Source of the DNA: Deltaproteobacteria bacterium
Lineage (GTDB): Bacteria > Desulfobacterota > Desulfarculia > Desulfarculales > Desulfarculaceae
DNA: 39,991 nucleotides
Reading direction: 5' to 3'
Assembly: GCA_020444205.1 (NCBI GenBank)
Contig: JAHLLJ010000020.1
Location: 1-39,991 of the forward strand
Shown: positions 32,210 through 39,275 of the stretch, in pieces
How the letters are laid out: the number at the start of each line of letters is the position of its first letter
Position numbering within the stretch: the stretch's first letter is position 1
Position numbers and translations under genes: made by a program
Notes under the pieces: model-generated
The model's database searches: none
Told to the model about the DNA's origin: nothing
The model's input: the letters and a program-made list of their open reading frames with translations, nothing else

Positions 32210-33811
32210 TCAATTTTTTGACGTACGCAGCCACCACACGCTGAAAACGGTTTGCAAGGCGCTCAGGCCCACAAAATACCAGGCCCATAATGGCCAACCC
32301 ATTAGAGTGCCCCCCACCCTGCCCCAGGCCCAATAGTCCTGAGCCGCCACGAAGATGCCGCCAAACAGCACCAGGGCCAGCCAGCCCCGCTTGGTGAACC
32401 TGGGCAGGCTTAGTCCGCCGGAGAGCAATTGCACCGCCAGGTAGGCAACCGTGGAGAGAGCCATAACCGGCACGGCCGGCAAAAACCCGCCAGTGGGCAG
32501 CATTTTGAGATGATAGGCAATTACCAAGACCTCACCCGCCACCATGGAGGTTATGGCAGCGCCCGCCTTGGGTTTTTTCAAGTACAAGCCCAAGAACACG
32601 GTGGGGAACAAAGCGGCCAACCCGGTGAAAGCGGTAAGCCCCAGCTTGAGGATGGTGGTGTCGGAAATCAGGGCCACGCCTAGCCCGGCCAAGGCCAGAA
32701 ACACCACGAAGATGCGCCCCACCAGGCCGCTCTGGGCCTTGCGCCCCCAGAGGTAGGGGAACAGGTCACGGCTGAAAATGGAGCTAAGGGTGAGTAGCTG
32801 AGAGTCCATGGTGGACATCAAGGCGGCCAGCCCGGCAGCCAGCACCAGGGTGCCCATGAAGTCGCCGGCAAGGTGAGTCATCATCAGGGGCACTATGGCG
32901 TCCGACTCCCTCCCGCTGAGGCCGGGAAAGGCCAGATGACCCAGAACCCCCAAGGCTATGGGCAGGGTGAACACCGCGGTGCAGATCACCGGATACAGGG
33001 CCATGGTACGCCCCAGGGAACCTTGGCTGCGCGCCGAGTAAAAGCGCTGGAAAAGCTGGGGGAACATGGGGTCACAGAAAAACCACAGGGTGATGAAGCT
33101 GAACCACACCGCCGGGCTGTACACCCCATGGGGACCCGGGCGGCTGAACAGGGCGGGCTCGGCCTGGCGCACCCGGTCAAAGGCCTCGCTCCAGCCGCCA
33201 TAGTGGGACACCACCAGGCCCAAGGCCCCGGCCATGAGTATGAACATCAGGATGCCTTGGAAAACGTCGGTCCAGGCCACGGCCTTGAGCCCTCCGCGCA
33301 GGGTGTAGGCCAGGATGATGGCCGTCACCAACGAGGCCCCGGCCCAGGGAGGCAGGCCGAAAAGTTGGCTCAGCACCTTGGCCCCGGCCAGAGGCTGCAA
33401 GGCCAGATAAGGCACCGTGAACACAACCATGACCAAGGCAAAAAGCCCGGCCAGGGGGCGGCTGGAGTACACCTGCTCCACCAGCTCGGCCGGGGTGACC
33501 AACTCGTGGGTGCGGCCCCATCGCCATACCTTCCTGCCCACCAGCCAAAAGGTCAGGGCCATGAAGCCGGTTCCAAAGGCCATGATGGGGAAAAAGCTCA
33601 GGCCCTCGCGGTAGCCGGCCCCCGAGGCCCCGAACACGGTGAAGGCGCTGAAGTTGGTGGCCGCCATGGTGCCTACCAGGACAAAGGGTCCCAGGGCCCG
33701 GCCCGCCAAGAAATAATCCGTGGGGCCGTCCTTAAGGCGGCTTTTGGCCAAAAAACCCAGGATAAGCACCACCACGAAATATACGGTCAGCACGATAACC
33801 TTGGTCAGCAT
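32210..33811 (-). CDS. Sodium:solute symporter (SSS family)
   Basis: A 533-residue inner-membrane transporter with about 13 hydrophobic helices. Family features include DYFLAGRALGPFVLVGTMAATNFSAFTVFGASGAGYREG near the N-terminus, YTLRGGLKAVAWTDVFQGILM and LAAGLAALMSTMDSQLLTLSSIFSRDLF, the last containing the conserved sodium-site Ser residues. The substrate cannot be read; pantothenate, proline, acetate and sugars are all used within the family. The ATG at 33811 has GGGAG 12 nt upstream; the longer frame would run through a hairpin. A terminator-like hairpin lies just before the gene. Confidence 0.93.
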   Translation of the reverse strand: MLTKVIVLTVYFVVVLILGFLAKSRLKDGPTDYFLAGRALGPFVLVGTMAATNFSAFTVFGASGAGYREGLSFFPIMAFGTGFMALTFWLVGRKVWRWGRTHELVTPAELVEQVYSSRPLAGLFALVMVVFTVPYLALQPLAGAKVLSQLFGLPPWAGASLVTAIILAYTLRGGLKAVAWTDVFQGILMFILMAGALGLVVSHYGGWSEAFDRVRQAEPALFSRPGPHGVYSPAVWFSFITLWFFCDPMFPQLFQRFYSARSQGSLGRTMALYPVICTAVFTLPIALGVLGHLAFPGLSGRESDAIVPLMMTHLAGDFMGTLVLAAGLAALMSTMDSQLLTLSSIFSRDLFPYLWGRKAQSGLVGRIFVVFLALAGLGVALISDTTILKLGLTAFTGLAALFPTVFLGLYLKKPKAGAAITSMVAGEVLVIAYHLKMLPTGGFLPAVPVMALSTVAYLAVQLLSGGLSLPRFTKRGWLALVLFGGIFVAAQDYWAWGRVGGTLMGWPLWAWYFVGLSALQTVFSVWWLRTSKN

Positions 33812-33828
33812 AGGCGAAGCACTCCCGC

Positions 33829-33871
33829 CAAAATAAAAAAACGGCCACCCCGGTGCAGACCGGGATGGCCG
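33829..33871 (-). terminator. Strong terminator on the minus strand just before the symporter gene
   Basis: Arms 33842-33854 (CGGCCACCCCGGT) and 33859-33871 (ACCGGGATGGCCG) pair over 13 positions with one mismatch. On the minus strand the hairpin is followed by TTTTTTTATTTT. It lies about 20 nt upstream of the symporter ATG, so it either attenuates the symporter leader or ends transcripts from the HEAT-repeat gene to the right. Confidence 0.8.
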
Positions 33872-34011
33872 AAACCTAGAAACATAATCCGCGCCTGCTT
33901 GTATAGCCGCCCAGGCAGGCTTTGGCAAGTATTTATTGGCCCCAGGGACTCATTAACCCGCTACATTGTTGACGGCTTGGGGACCCTATGGTAAAAATCG
34001 CTCAACGTTTT

Positions 34012-34087
34012 TCCCCGGTAGCTCAGTTGGCAGAGCAGGTGGCTGTTAACCACCGGGCCGTTGGTTCGAGTCCGACCCGGGGAGCCA
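34012..34087 (+). tRNA. tRNA-Asn (anticodon GTT)
   Basis: A 76-nt cloverleaf: acceptor stem TCCCCGG (34012-34018) with CCGGGGA (34077-34083), D arm 34021-34036, anticodon arm GGTGG-CTGTTAA-CCACC (34038-34054) with anticodon GTT (34045-34047), T arm GTTGG-TTCGAGT-CCGAC (34060-34076), discriminator G and an encoded CCA. It is followed by its own terminator. No integrase or repeated 3' end was seen, so there is no sign that it serves as an attachment site here. Confidence 0.97.
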
Positions 34088-34095
34088 AATATTAC

Positions 34096-34132
34096 AAGGA
34101 GTTAGGTCGCTGGACCTAACTCCTTTCTTTTT
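34096..34132 (+). terminator. Intrinsic terminator after tRNA-Asn
   Basis: A perfect 13-bp stem (AAGGAGTTAGGTC at 34096-34108 with GACCTAACTCCTT at 34113-34125), a GCTG loop, then TCTTTTT. Confidence 0.95.
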
Positions 34133-34196
34133 AAGGTAACTAGGGGGTAAACACCAGGAACTGTTCCGGCCCCCTGGAGCACACCAGGTATAAGAG

Positions 34197-34787
34197 CTAA
34201 TCACCAACCGCGATTTGATACTTTTCGGAAATTATCATGGCCTTCCTACGCAAGGCAACCATTGCCGTCAGCTGTACTTGGCCGGAATTGTGCCGCACCA
34301 CCTGACGAAGAGCTTGTACGGCATGCCGGCCCTTAATCCGCCCCAGTGCGCGGGCAGCGGTACAGCGCACCAGGGTGGGCTGACTTTGATCATTTGCAAT
34401 AACGGTCAATGGACTTACTGCTTGCTCACAGCCGATCTTGCCGAGCGCGTGGACAGTCACCCGACGCATGGTGGGATCGGTATCGTCAAGCAAATCAATA
34501 AGAGTTGTTGCGGCGTCGGAGCAGCGGATCTCGCCCAAGGTGTAAACGGCCACAAAGCGCACATGGTCACACGGAGCATCCACCAAGGCAATCAGAGCAC
34601 CCTGATCCACAGTGCTAATCGGTGACATTAGCCCCTGCTCTGCGGCCTGGCTACATGCCGCCAATACCTTCTTCTGCAGGTAAGTGGGGATTTCTCTCAG
34701 CTTTTCACCTGACCATGCAAGGCTGCTACTCAAGCAAAGGATACCGACCAGGGTAGCCTTCATAAGGCTAAAAAGTGGGTTTCTCAT
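34197..34787 (-). CDS. Secreted HEAT-repeat protein
   Basis: A 196-residue exported protein. A signal peptide (LMKATLVGILCLSSSLAWS) is followed by about four HEAT/PBS-lyase-type repeats: HVRFVAVYTLGEIRCSDAATTLIDLLDD, PTMRRVTVHALGKIGCEQAVSPLTVIAND, PTLVRCTAARALGRIKGRHAVQALRQVV and a last one ending the protein (described by their starts near residues 75, 105, 137 and 168). Such solenoids bind other proteins. The ATG at 34787 has GGAGGTGA 5 nt upstream. It is isolated between tRNA-Asn and the diguanylate cyclase gene. The partner is unknown. Confidence 0.85.
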   Translation of the reverse strand: MRNPLFSLMKATLVGILCLSSSLAWSGEKLREIPTYLQKKVLAACSQAAEQGLMSPISTVDQGALIALVDAPCDHVRFVAVYTLGEIRCSDAATTLIDLLDDTDPTMRRVTVHALGKIGCEQAVSPLTVIANDQSQPTLVRCTAARALGRIKGRHAVQALRQVVRHNSGQVQLTAMVALRRKAMIISEKYQIAVGD

Positions 34788-35191
34788 TTTTCACCTCCCA
34801 TGGTTTGTTTCTCGGGCCTTAGGCCCCAGCAACGGGACTGATCTTTACCTCCGTTGTGGTCCCAGGCTAAAACGTCTCATGAGGAGGCGGTTAGGAGACC
34901 TGGCGCAAACAACATAGGGATTTGGCGCATTCATGCCCGGCTATCGGTAAGCCAGACCATACCAGTGGGCGCACCCCACTTGACGGCACGAACCTTCTTG
35001 CAATAATTCTTTTGTTGAGTCTAGTGGGGTAAGGGCCGCCCTTGAGTTACCCTCAGCCAAAATAGAAACATCCGGCGTTATTGCCCGGGCAGTTGCTCCA
35101 TTAGCGGGCATTAAACCTTATTGATTTCTTAATCCCGTTATTTAATAGTAAGAAGGTTATAGCGATACAGGTGGATCGGATATAGGCCATT
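34788..35191. other. 404-nt divergent gap between HEAT-repeat and diguanylate cyclase genes
   Basis: No gene is supported here. Several short hairpins are visible: GGGCC-TTA-GGCCC (34814-34826), GGCT/AGCC (34939-34953), AGTGGG-CGCAC-CCCACT (34964-34980) and GGGTAA/TTACCC (35027-35052). I compared the region by eye with c-di-GMP riboswitch classes I and II and saw no match to their conserved cores. A possible promoter for the right-hand gene is listed separately. Confidence 0.5.
35121..35148 (+). promoter_or_regulatory. Possible sigma70 promoter for the diguanylate cyclase gene
   Basis: TTGATT (35121-35126), 16 nt, then TAATAG (35143-35148), about 44 nt before the ATG. The match is moderate and AT-rich sequence makes chance hits likely. 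Confidence 0.35.
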
Positions 35192-36886
35192 ATGCCCCGT
35201 GCCCTTGCCACATTGTTGTGTTTCCTAACGCTACTGTCTTGCTCGGCGTGCAATTGGAGTTCCGGCCCGGATGCAATGCATCCTCCTACCGAGGTCGGCT
35301 TTTTCAGAGACTCTTCCGGCTACATGGACATCACCCAGGCGGCCTCAGCCCAAAACGCATCCCTTTATCAAATCAGGCATGCCAATCGCATGTCCTTCGG
35401 CTTTTGCCGGTCACCCCTGTGGGTGCGCATACCCCTGAGCCAAGCACCGTCCGGCGGTAGTTGGGTTCTGGAAATCACCGCGCCATGGATGGATTACATA
35501 GACCTATACTTGCCCGGGCCGGATGGAGGATGGCGCAAGCAATCCACCGGACTCCAGCAGCCCTTGGCGGACAACCGGCAAGGTATTTTCGCCTTAAAGG
35601 CCCCGGTCGACACACCCCGAACCGGTTATGGCTATCTGCGTCTGCAATCAGTGCTGTCGTTGAATGCCGGGCTACGCATATGGTCCAACACCGCCTTTGA
35701 GGTCAACAACAGCACCAACACCTTCTTTTATGGCCTGCTCTTTGGCGTAATGGGGGCCATGGTTTTGATAAACCTTCTGGTGTTGGCTACCACTCACGAC
35801 CAAGCCTATCTGATGTATATCCTCTACTTGGTCAGCATAATGGCCCACCAGTTCTGCCTGCAGGGGCAGGTATTATTTTTACCCACTTCAATCTGGCACC
35901 TGGTGCCGGTCATAAGCCTGGTGGTCGCCTCATGCACTCTTTTCTTTGGCGCGGGTTTCTGCCGGGTCTTCCTAAACGTAAAGAAAAACGCTCGTCTGGC
36001 CGACTATCTACTACGTGGTTACCAGGCGGCATCCGTGGTTCTTTTTATTCTGGCCCTCACCGGCCAAATCTGGTGGGGTACCTGGCTGGTGCACAGCTTG
36101 GCCATGGTGGGCCCCCTGATCGGCATCTATGCCGGGTTCATGGCCCTGGCTCGCGGATTCCGCCCCGCGCGGTTCTATCTTGTGGCCTGGATCGTGCTTT
36201 TATTCGGAGCCATGAGCTGGGGAGCCTGGAGCATGGGGATGAATTTCCTGGTGCCCTTACCCAGGGAGTTGATTACCATTGCCGCCGCCTTGGAGAGCGT
36301 GCTTTTGTCCCTGGCCTTGGCCGACCGTATCGGGGTCATCCAGCGCGAGCACAGCATTTTGGCCCAGCGGGAGCGCCGCTACCGCCAGCTAAGCACCACC
36401 GACGAACTCAGCGGGCTGTACAACTCCCGCTATTTCAGGAGCAAGCTCACCAGCGAGATAATACACGCCCACGAAATGGGCCATCCCTTGGGGCTGATCC
36501 TGTTGGACGTGGACGATTTCAAGCGTTTCAACGACACCTACGGCCACACCGAGGGCGACAGGGTATTGTCCACCTTGGGCAAGCTTATGAAATCGGCGGT
36601 GCGCCCGGCGGACTCACCGTGCCGGTACGGCGGCGATGAGTTTGCCATACTGCTCCCCGGAGCAGATAACCGGGCCTCTTTGGATGTATGCAACCGCATC
36701 AGCGAAGCCCTGGCCCGGTGCGTGTTCCTGCCTGGAGACGGCGCGCGCGAGGTGGTTACCGTCAGCCTGGGCATCGCCCAACTCCAACCCGGTGACGACG
36801 CTCATACCTTGCTTAGGCGGGCTGACCAGGCTCTATACCAAGCCAAGAACCAGGGCAAAAACCAAACCGTGGAATCCTCCGCCTAA
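35192..36886 (+). CDS. Membrane diguanylate cyclase: 7TMR-DISM sensor with GGDEF domain
   Basis: A 564-residue protein that should make c-di-GMP in response to a periplasmic ligand. An N-terminal export signal is followed by a periplasmic 7TMR-DISM extracellular domain (about 30-170, with PLWVRIPL and WVLEITAPWMDYIDLYLP). Seven helices lie at about 175-380, then a short coiled linker and the GGDEF domain (about 400-560). The active-site motif GGDEF is intact (480-484). An inhibitory-site RxxD (Arg471, Asp474) stands five residues before it, so product inhibition is likely. LILLDVDDFKRFNDTYGH is a further family signature. The ligand is unknown; carbohydrate is typical of this sensor fold. Confidence 0.94.
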   Translation: MPRALATLLCFLTLLSCSACNWSSGPDAMHPPTEVGFFRDSSGYMDITQAASAQNASLYQIRHANRMSFGFCRSPLWVRIPLSQAPSGGSWVLEITAPWMDYIDLYLPGPDGGWRKQSTGLQQPLADNRQGIFALKAPVDTPRTGYGYLRLQSVLSLNAGLRIWSNTAFEVNNSTNTFFYGLLFGVMGAMVLINLLVLATTHDQAYLMYILYLVSIMAHQFCLQGQVLFLPTSIWHLVPVISLVVASCTLFFGAGFCRVFLNVKKNARLADYLLRGYQAASVVLFILALTGQIWWGTWLVHSLAMVGPLIGIYAGFMALARGFRPARFYLVAWIVLLFGAMSWGAWSMGMNFLVPLPRELITIAAALESVLLSLALADRIGVIQREHSILAQRERRYRQLSTTDELSGLYNSRYFRSKLTSEIIHAHEMGHPLGLILLDVDDFKRFNDTYGHTEGDRVLSTLGKLMKSAVRPADSPCRYGGDEFAILLPGADNRASLDVCNRISEALARCVFLPGDGAREVVTVSLGIAQLQPGDDAHTLLRRADQALYQAKNQGKNQTVESSA

Positions 36887-36970
36887 CCGTGCCGTAATTT
36901 TTCGGTCGAAATTTTCCGCATTGTTCAACTGAGCGTTCAGACCCAGCTTATGATGGCCGCCTGAGAATCG

Positions 36971-37000
36971 TTGTTGCCTATATATCCCTAGGTTTAATAT
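36971..37000 (+). promoter_or_regulatory. Possible sigma70 promoter for the TAXI-protein gene
   Basis: TTGTTG (36971-36976), 18 nt, then TAATAT (36995-37000), 34 nt before the ATG at 37035. The flanks are AT-rich, so confidence is limited. Confidence 0.35.
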
Positions 37001-37034
37001 AGTCTTAACAAAAAGCCTTACTCTAAACCTCAGT

Positions 37035-38042
37035 ATGGAGCGTCCAGTGTTTAGGGAATCCATTACTTGGATGTTGGGGGGACTTCTGCTCCTGTCCATT
37101 GTTTTGTTAAATAATTATGCTCAAGCGCAAACCACCATTGTCATGGGCACCGGCTTAACGGGAGGCAACTACTACAAGTTCGGTCAATTGTTGGCCAGGG
37201 CGGTCAATCAATACAGCGCACAAACCGGCATCCGCATAAAGCCTCGCCCCACCGACGGCTCTTTAAGCAATCTTGAAGGGCTCCGAAGCGGGAAATACCA
37301 ATTGGCCATCACCCAGGCGGATATGGAATACATGGCCTGCAAAGGTAAAGGCCCATGGGCGAAAACCGGCAAGTTCAAAGGCCTGCGCACCGTGTATGAG
37401 CTTTACACCGAAGCGGTGACCTGCGTGGCTTCGGCTGATTCCGGCATACGCACCTGCGCCGACTTGCGGGGCAAACGGGTAGCCATGGGCACCAAGGGTT
37501 CAGGGACTTATGTGAACGCGGTGCAGGCCTTGGGCACTTGTTGGCTCAAGCCCTCGGACTTGGCCCAAGCGCTGCCCATAAATCCACCAGAGGCCATGCG
37601 CCTGATGACCCAGGGCAAGCTCGACGCCTTCTTTTATACCGTGGGCCATCCCAACCAGGCTTTACGCAAGTTCATAGCCAAATACGGCCGGGCCCGTTTC
37701 GTGCCGTTCACCCCCACCAAGTCGATGACCAGCAAGGTGCCCTATTATGTGAAGTACTTTTTGTGGACCAACGATTATCCGGGAGTGCAAAACCATGATA
37801 TGAAGGTGGACACCTTTGGCATTAAAAGCTTCCTGGTGACCACCGACAAAGTGCCGCCCAAGATCGTTTACGAAATAGCCAGGACCTACCTGAGCCAGTT
37901 GAACAAATTAAAAACCAAGCTACGCCCCCTCCGTGAGGTTGATCCTCCGGAGCGTCACACCATGCGTGATGACAAATGGGCGGTGAGCGCGCCATACCAT
38001 GAGGGAGTCAAGCGCCTATTCAAAGAGCGGAGAGGCAGGTAA
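37035..38042 (+). CDS. TAXI-family TRAP-type solute-binding protein (orphan)
   Basis: A 335-residue periplasmic binding protein. A signal peptide or anchor (WMLGGLLLLSIVLLNNYAQA) is followed by VMGTGLTGGNYYKFGQLLARAVNQ, the hallmark of TAXI (TRAP-associated extracytoplasmic immunogenic) proteins. GSLSNLEGLRSGKYQLAITQAD and ADLRGKRVAMGTKGSGTYVNA are further family segments. TAXI proteins normally feed a fused DctQM permease, but none is encoded here. It may serve a permease elsewhere, or act as a ligand sensor with the DISM-type cyclase upstream. The ATG lacks a clear ribosome site. The substrate is unknown. Confidence 0.9.
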   Translation: MERPVFRESITWMLGGLLLLSIVLLNNYAQAQTTIVMGTGLTGGNYYKFGQLLARAVNQYSAQTGIRIKPRPTDGSLSNLEGLRSGKYQLAITQADMEYMACKGKGPWAKTGKFKGLRTVYELYTEAVTCVASADSGIRTCADLRGKRVAMGTKGSGTYVNAVQALGTCWLKPSDLAQALPINPPEAMRLMTQGKLDAFFYTVGHPNQALRKFIAKYGRARFVPFTPTKSMTSKVPYYVKYFLWTNDYPGVQNHDMKVDTFGIKSFLVTTDKVPPKIVYEIARTYLSQLNKLKTKLRPLREVDPPERHTMRDDKWAVSAPYHEGVKRLFKERRGR

Positions 38043-38399
38043 ACACCCCAACCGTTTATATTAGGCTTATCGTGGCAAAGTCACCTAGCGCCAAGAGCGA
38101 TATCCAAACCAATTCAAAAGCCATCCCCAGGCCGATACGGTCTTGAATGGACTAAGGCCTCACAAGCCACCCCATCGTTGTGTGTCTGGCCGGGCGCTGA
38201 TAATATTAAAAATCATTCTAATTAGCACACTCCGGAAAATTCCAGCACCGTTAAGACAACGGCAATTTGAACATAATCGACACCTCGGAGACCAACCCCA
38301 CTTATTACGGGCCCCAAGGTTCAATGCGCCCGGTGACCAGCCCTTTTGGCGATTGACAAAGGACCGTCAAGTATAGTGAACCAAGCTTGACAACTGCTT
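38043..38399. other. 357-nt gap with no supported gene
   Basis: Codon use and repeated stop codons argue against a gene. A dyad TTGAC-N8-GTCAA (38353-38370) lies shortly before the SGNH-like gene, with another TTGAC copy at 38387, a possible regulator site. No good promoter spacing or terminator was recognised. Confidence 0.5.
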
Positions 38400-39275
38400 A
38401 TGCCCGTTTTATCAACCAGACAATTTTGGCAACTCAAGGTTTCCCAGCCTCCGGTCCACGACATGGTCCTGGCCGGCAACTCCCGCATATTTTTGGGGCT
38501 GCGGCCTCGCCAGATGGCCAAGTTCTTGCCCGGGCGTAGTATTTACAACTTCAGCTTCGTGGGTTGCTCTTTGGAAAGGCCCTATCTTTTACATGCGGCC
38601 AGGCTGTTGAATCCAAAATCCCCGAACCGCAGCCTGGTAATCGGCATAAGCCCGCACTGCTTCATGCCTCGGACCAAGGTCAACCTAAACCAGGGCTATT
38701 TGCACTGGTCCGCCCAAAGGCCAGCCAGCCGGCAGGCTCTTCTTGCTGAAATCCGGCGGGACAACTGGACCGGTCTGGCGCAGGCGCGCTTTTTTGTCAA
38801 AAACCTCCTGTGCTTGGTGAAAAGACAACCCCTTGGTTGTTATTTCCTTGATGGCTGGGAAGCATCCGTGCCCTTGCGCAAACAAAAGGAGGGTTACGTT
38901 CAATGGATGCAGAAGGTCTATCAAAAGCAGCCGGTTGATTTGGCTATTCTGGACGGGCTGTTCCATATGATAGGTGAGTTGCAACAAGCAGGCATCACGG
39001 TCTATGGCTTCCGCTCTCCGGGCGACAAGGAAATGCGCAGAGTGGAGAACCAAAAAAGTGGGGTTGATTTCGACGAGGTGCCGGGCAGGTTCCAAACCTC
39101 GGGCGGCGTATGGCTGAAGGTAGACGAAACTTCCTTCCCCACCTACGACGGAGTGCACATGGGATGGCGTAGCGCTATCCGCTTCTCGCGGCATCTGGCC
39201 GAGGTACTGTTTGAAACCGAGCAGCGGCTAATGGCGAACCATGAGCGCCCGCACCGCCTCGTCCAGACCGTCTAA
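38400..39275 (+). CDS. SGNH-hydrolase-like protein, possibly N-terminally shortened
   Basis: A 291-residue protein with SGNH-type features. The N-terminal DMVLAGNSRIFLGL has GNS (26-28) in place of the GDS nucleophile motif. The C-terminal FPTYDGVHMGW carries the Asp-x-x-His pair (Asp250, His253). Related proteins linked to polysaccharide acylation (AlgX or DltD type) usually have an N-terminal membrane helix before this point; here the frame is closed by a stop at 38376 and no ribosome site is evident, so truncation is possible. The last 48 nt overlap the convergent VWA gene. The function is uncertain; an esterase or acyltransferase is the best guess. Confidence 0.65.
   Translation: MPVLSTRQFWQLKVSQPPVHDMVLAGNSRIFLGLRPRQMAKFLPGRSIYNFSFVGCSLERPYLLHAARLLNPKSPNRSLVIGISPHCFMPRTKVNLNQGYLHWSAQRPASRQALLAEIRRDNWTGLAQARFFVKNLLCLVKRQPLGCYFLDGWEASVPLRKQKEGYVQWMQKVYQKQPVDLAILDGLFHMIGELQQAGITVYGFRSPGDKEMRRVENQKSGVDFDEVPGRFQTSGGVWLKVDETSFPTYDGVHMGWRSAIRFSRHLAEVLFETEQRLMANHERPHRLVQTV

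Noticed and set aside
34012-34132. tRNA-Asn as an integration site for a mobile element
   Set aside because: No integrase gene and no second copy of the tRNA 3' end was seen; the downstream repeat is simply the terminator hairpin.
28628-35140. A 14-bp sequence (TTTCTTAATCCCGT) shared by 28628 and 35127
   Set aside because: Matches of this length are expected by chance in 40 kb, and the two contexts are unrelated.
34788-35191. A c-di-GMP riboswitch ahead of the diguanylate cyclase
   Set aside because: One minus-strand stretch (CTTACCGATAGCCGGG) recalls part of the class I motif, but the conserved GCAAA and GACGCAAAGCC elements are missing.
38143-38376. A 77-residue open frame in the gap before the SGNH-like gene
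   Set aside because: No ribosome site, no family resemblance and odd composition. Another frame nearby (from about 38274) gives about 30 protein-like residues but has no start codon.
38353-38377. TTGACA and TATAGT as a promoter before the SGNH-like gene
   Set aside because: The spacer is only 13 nt, too short for a sigma70 promoter.
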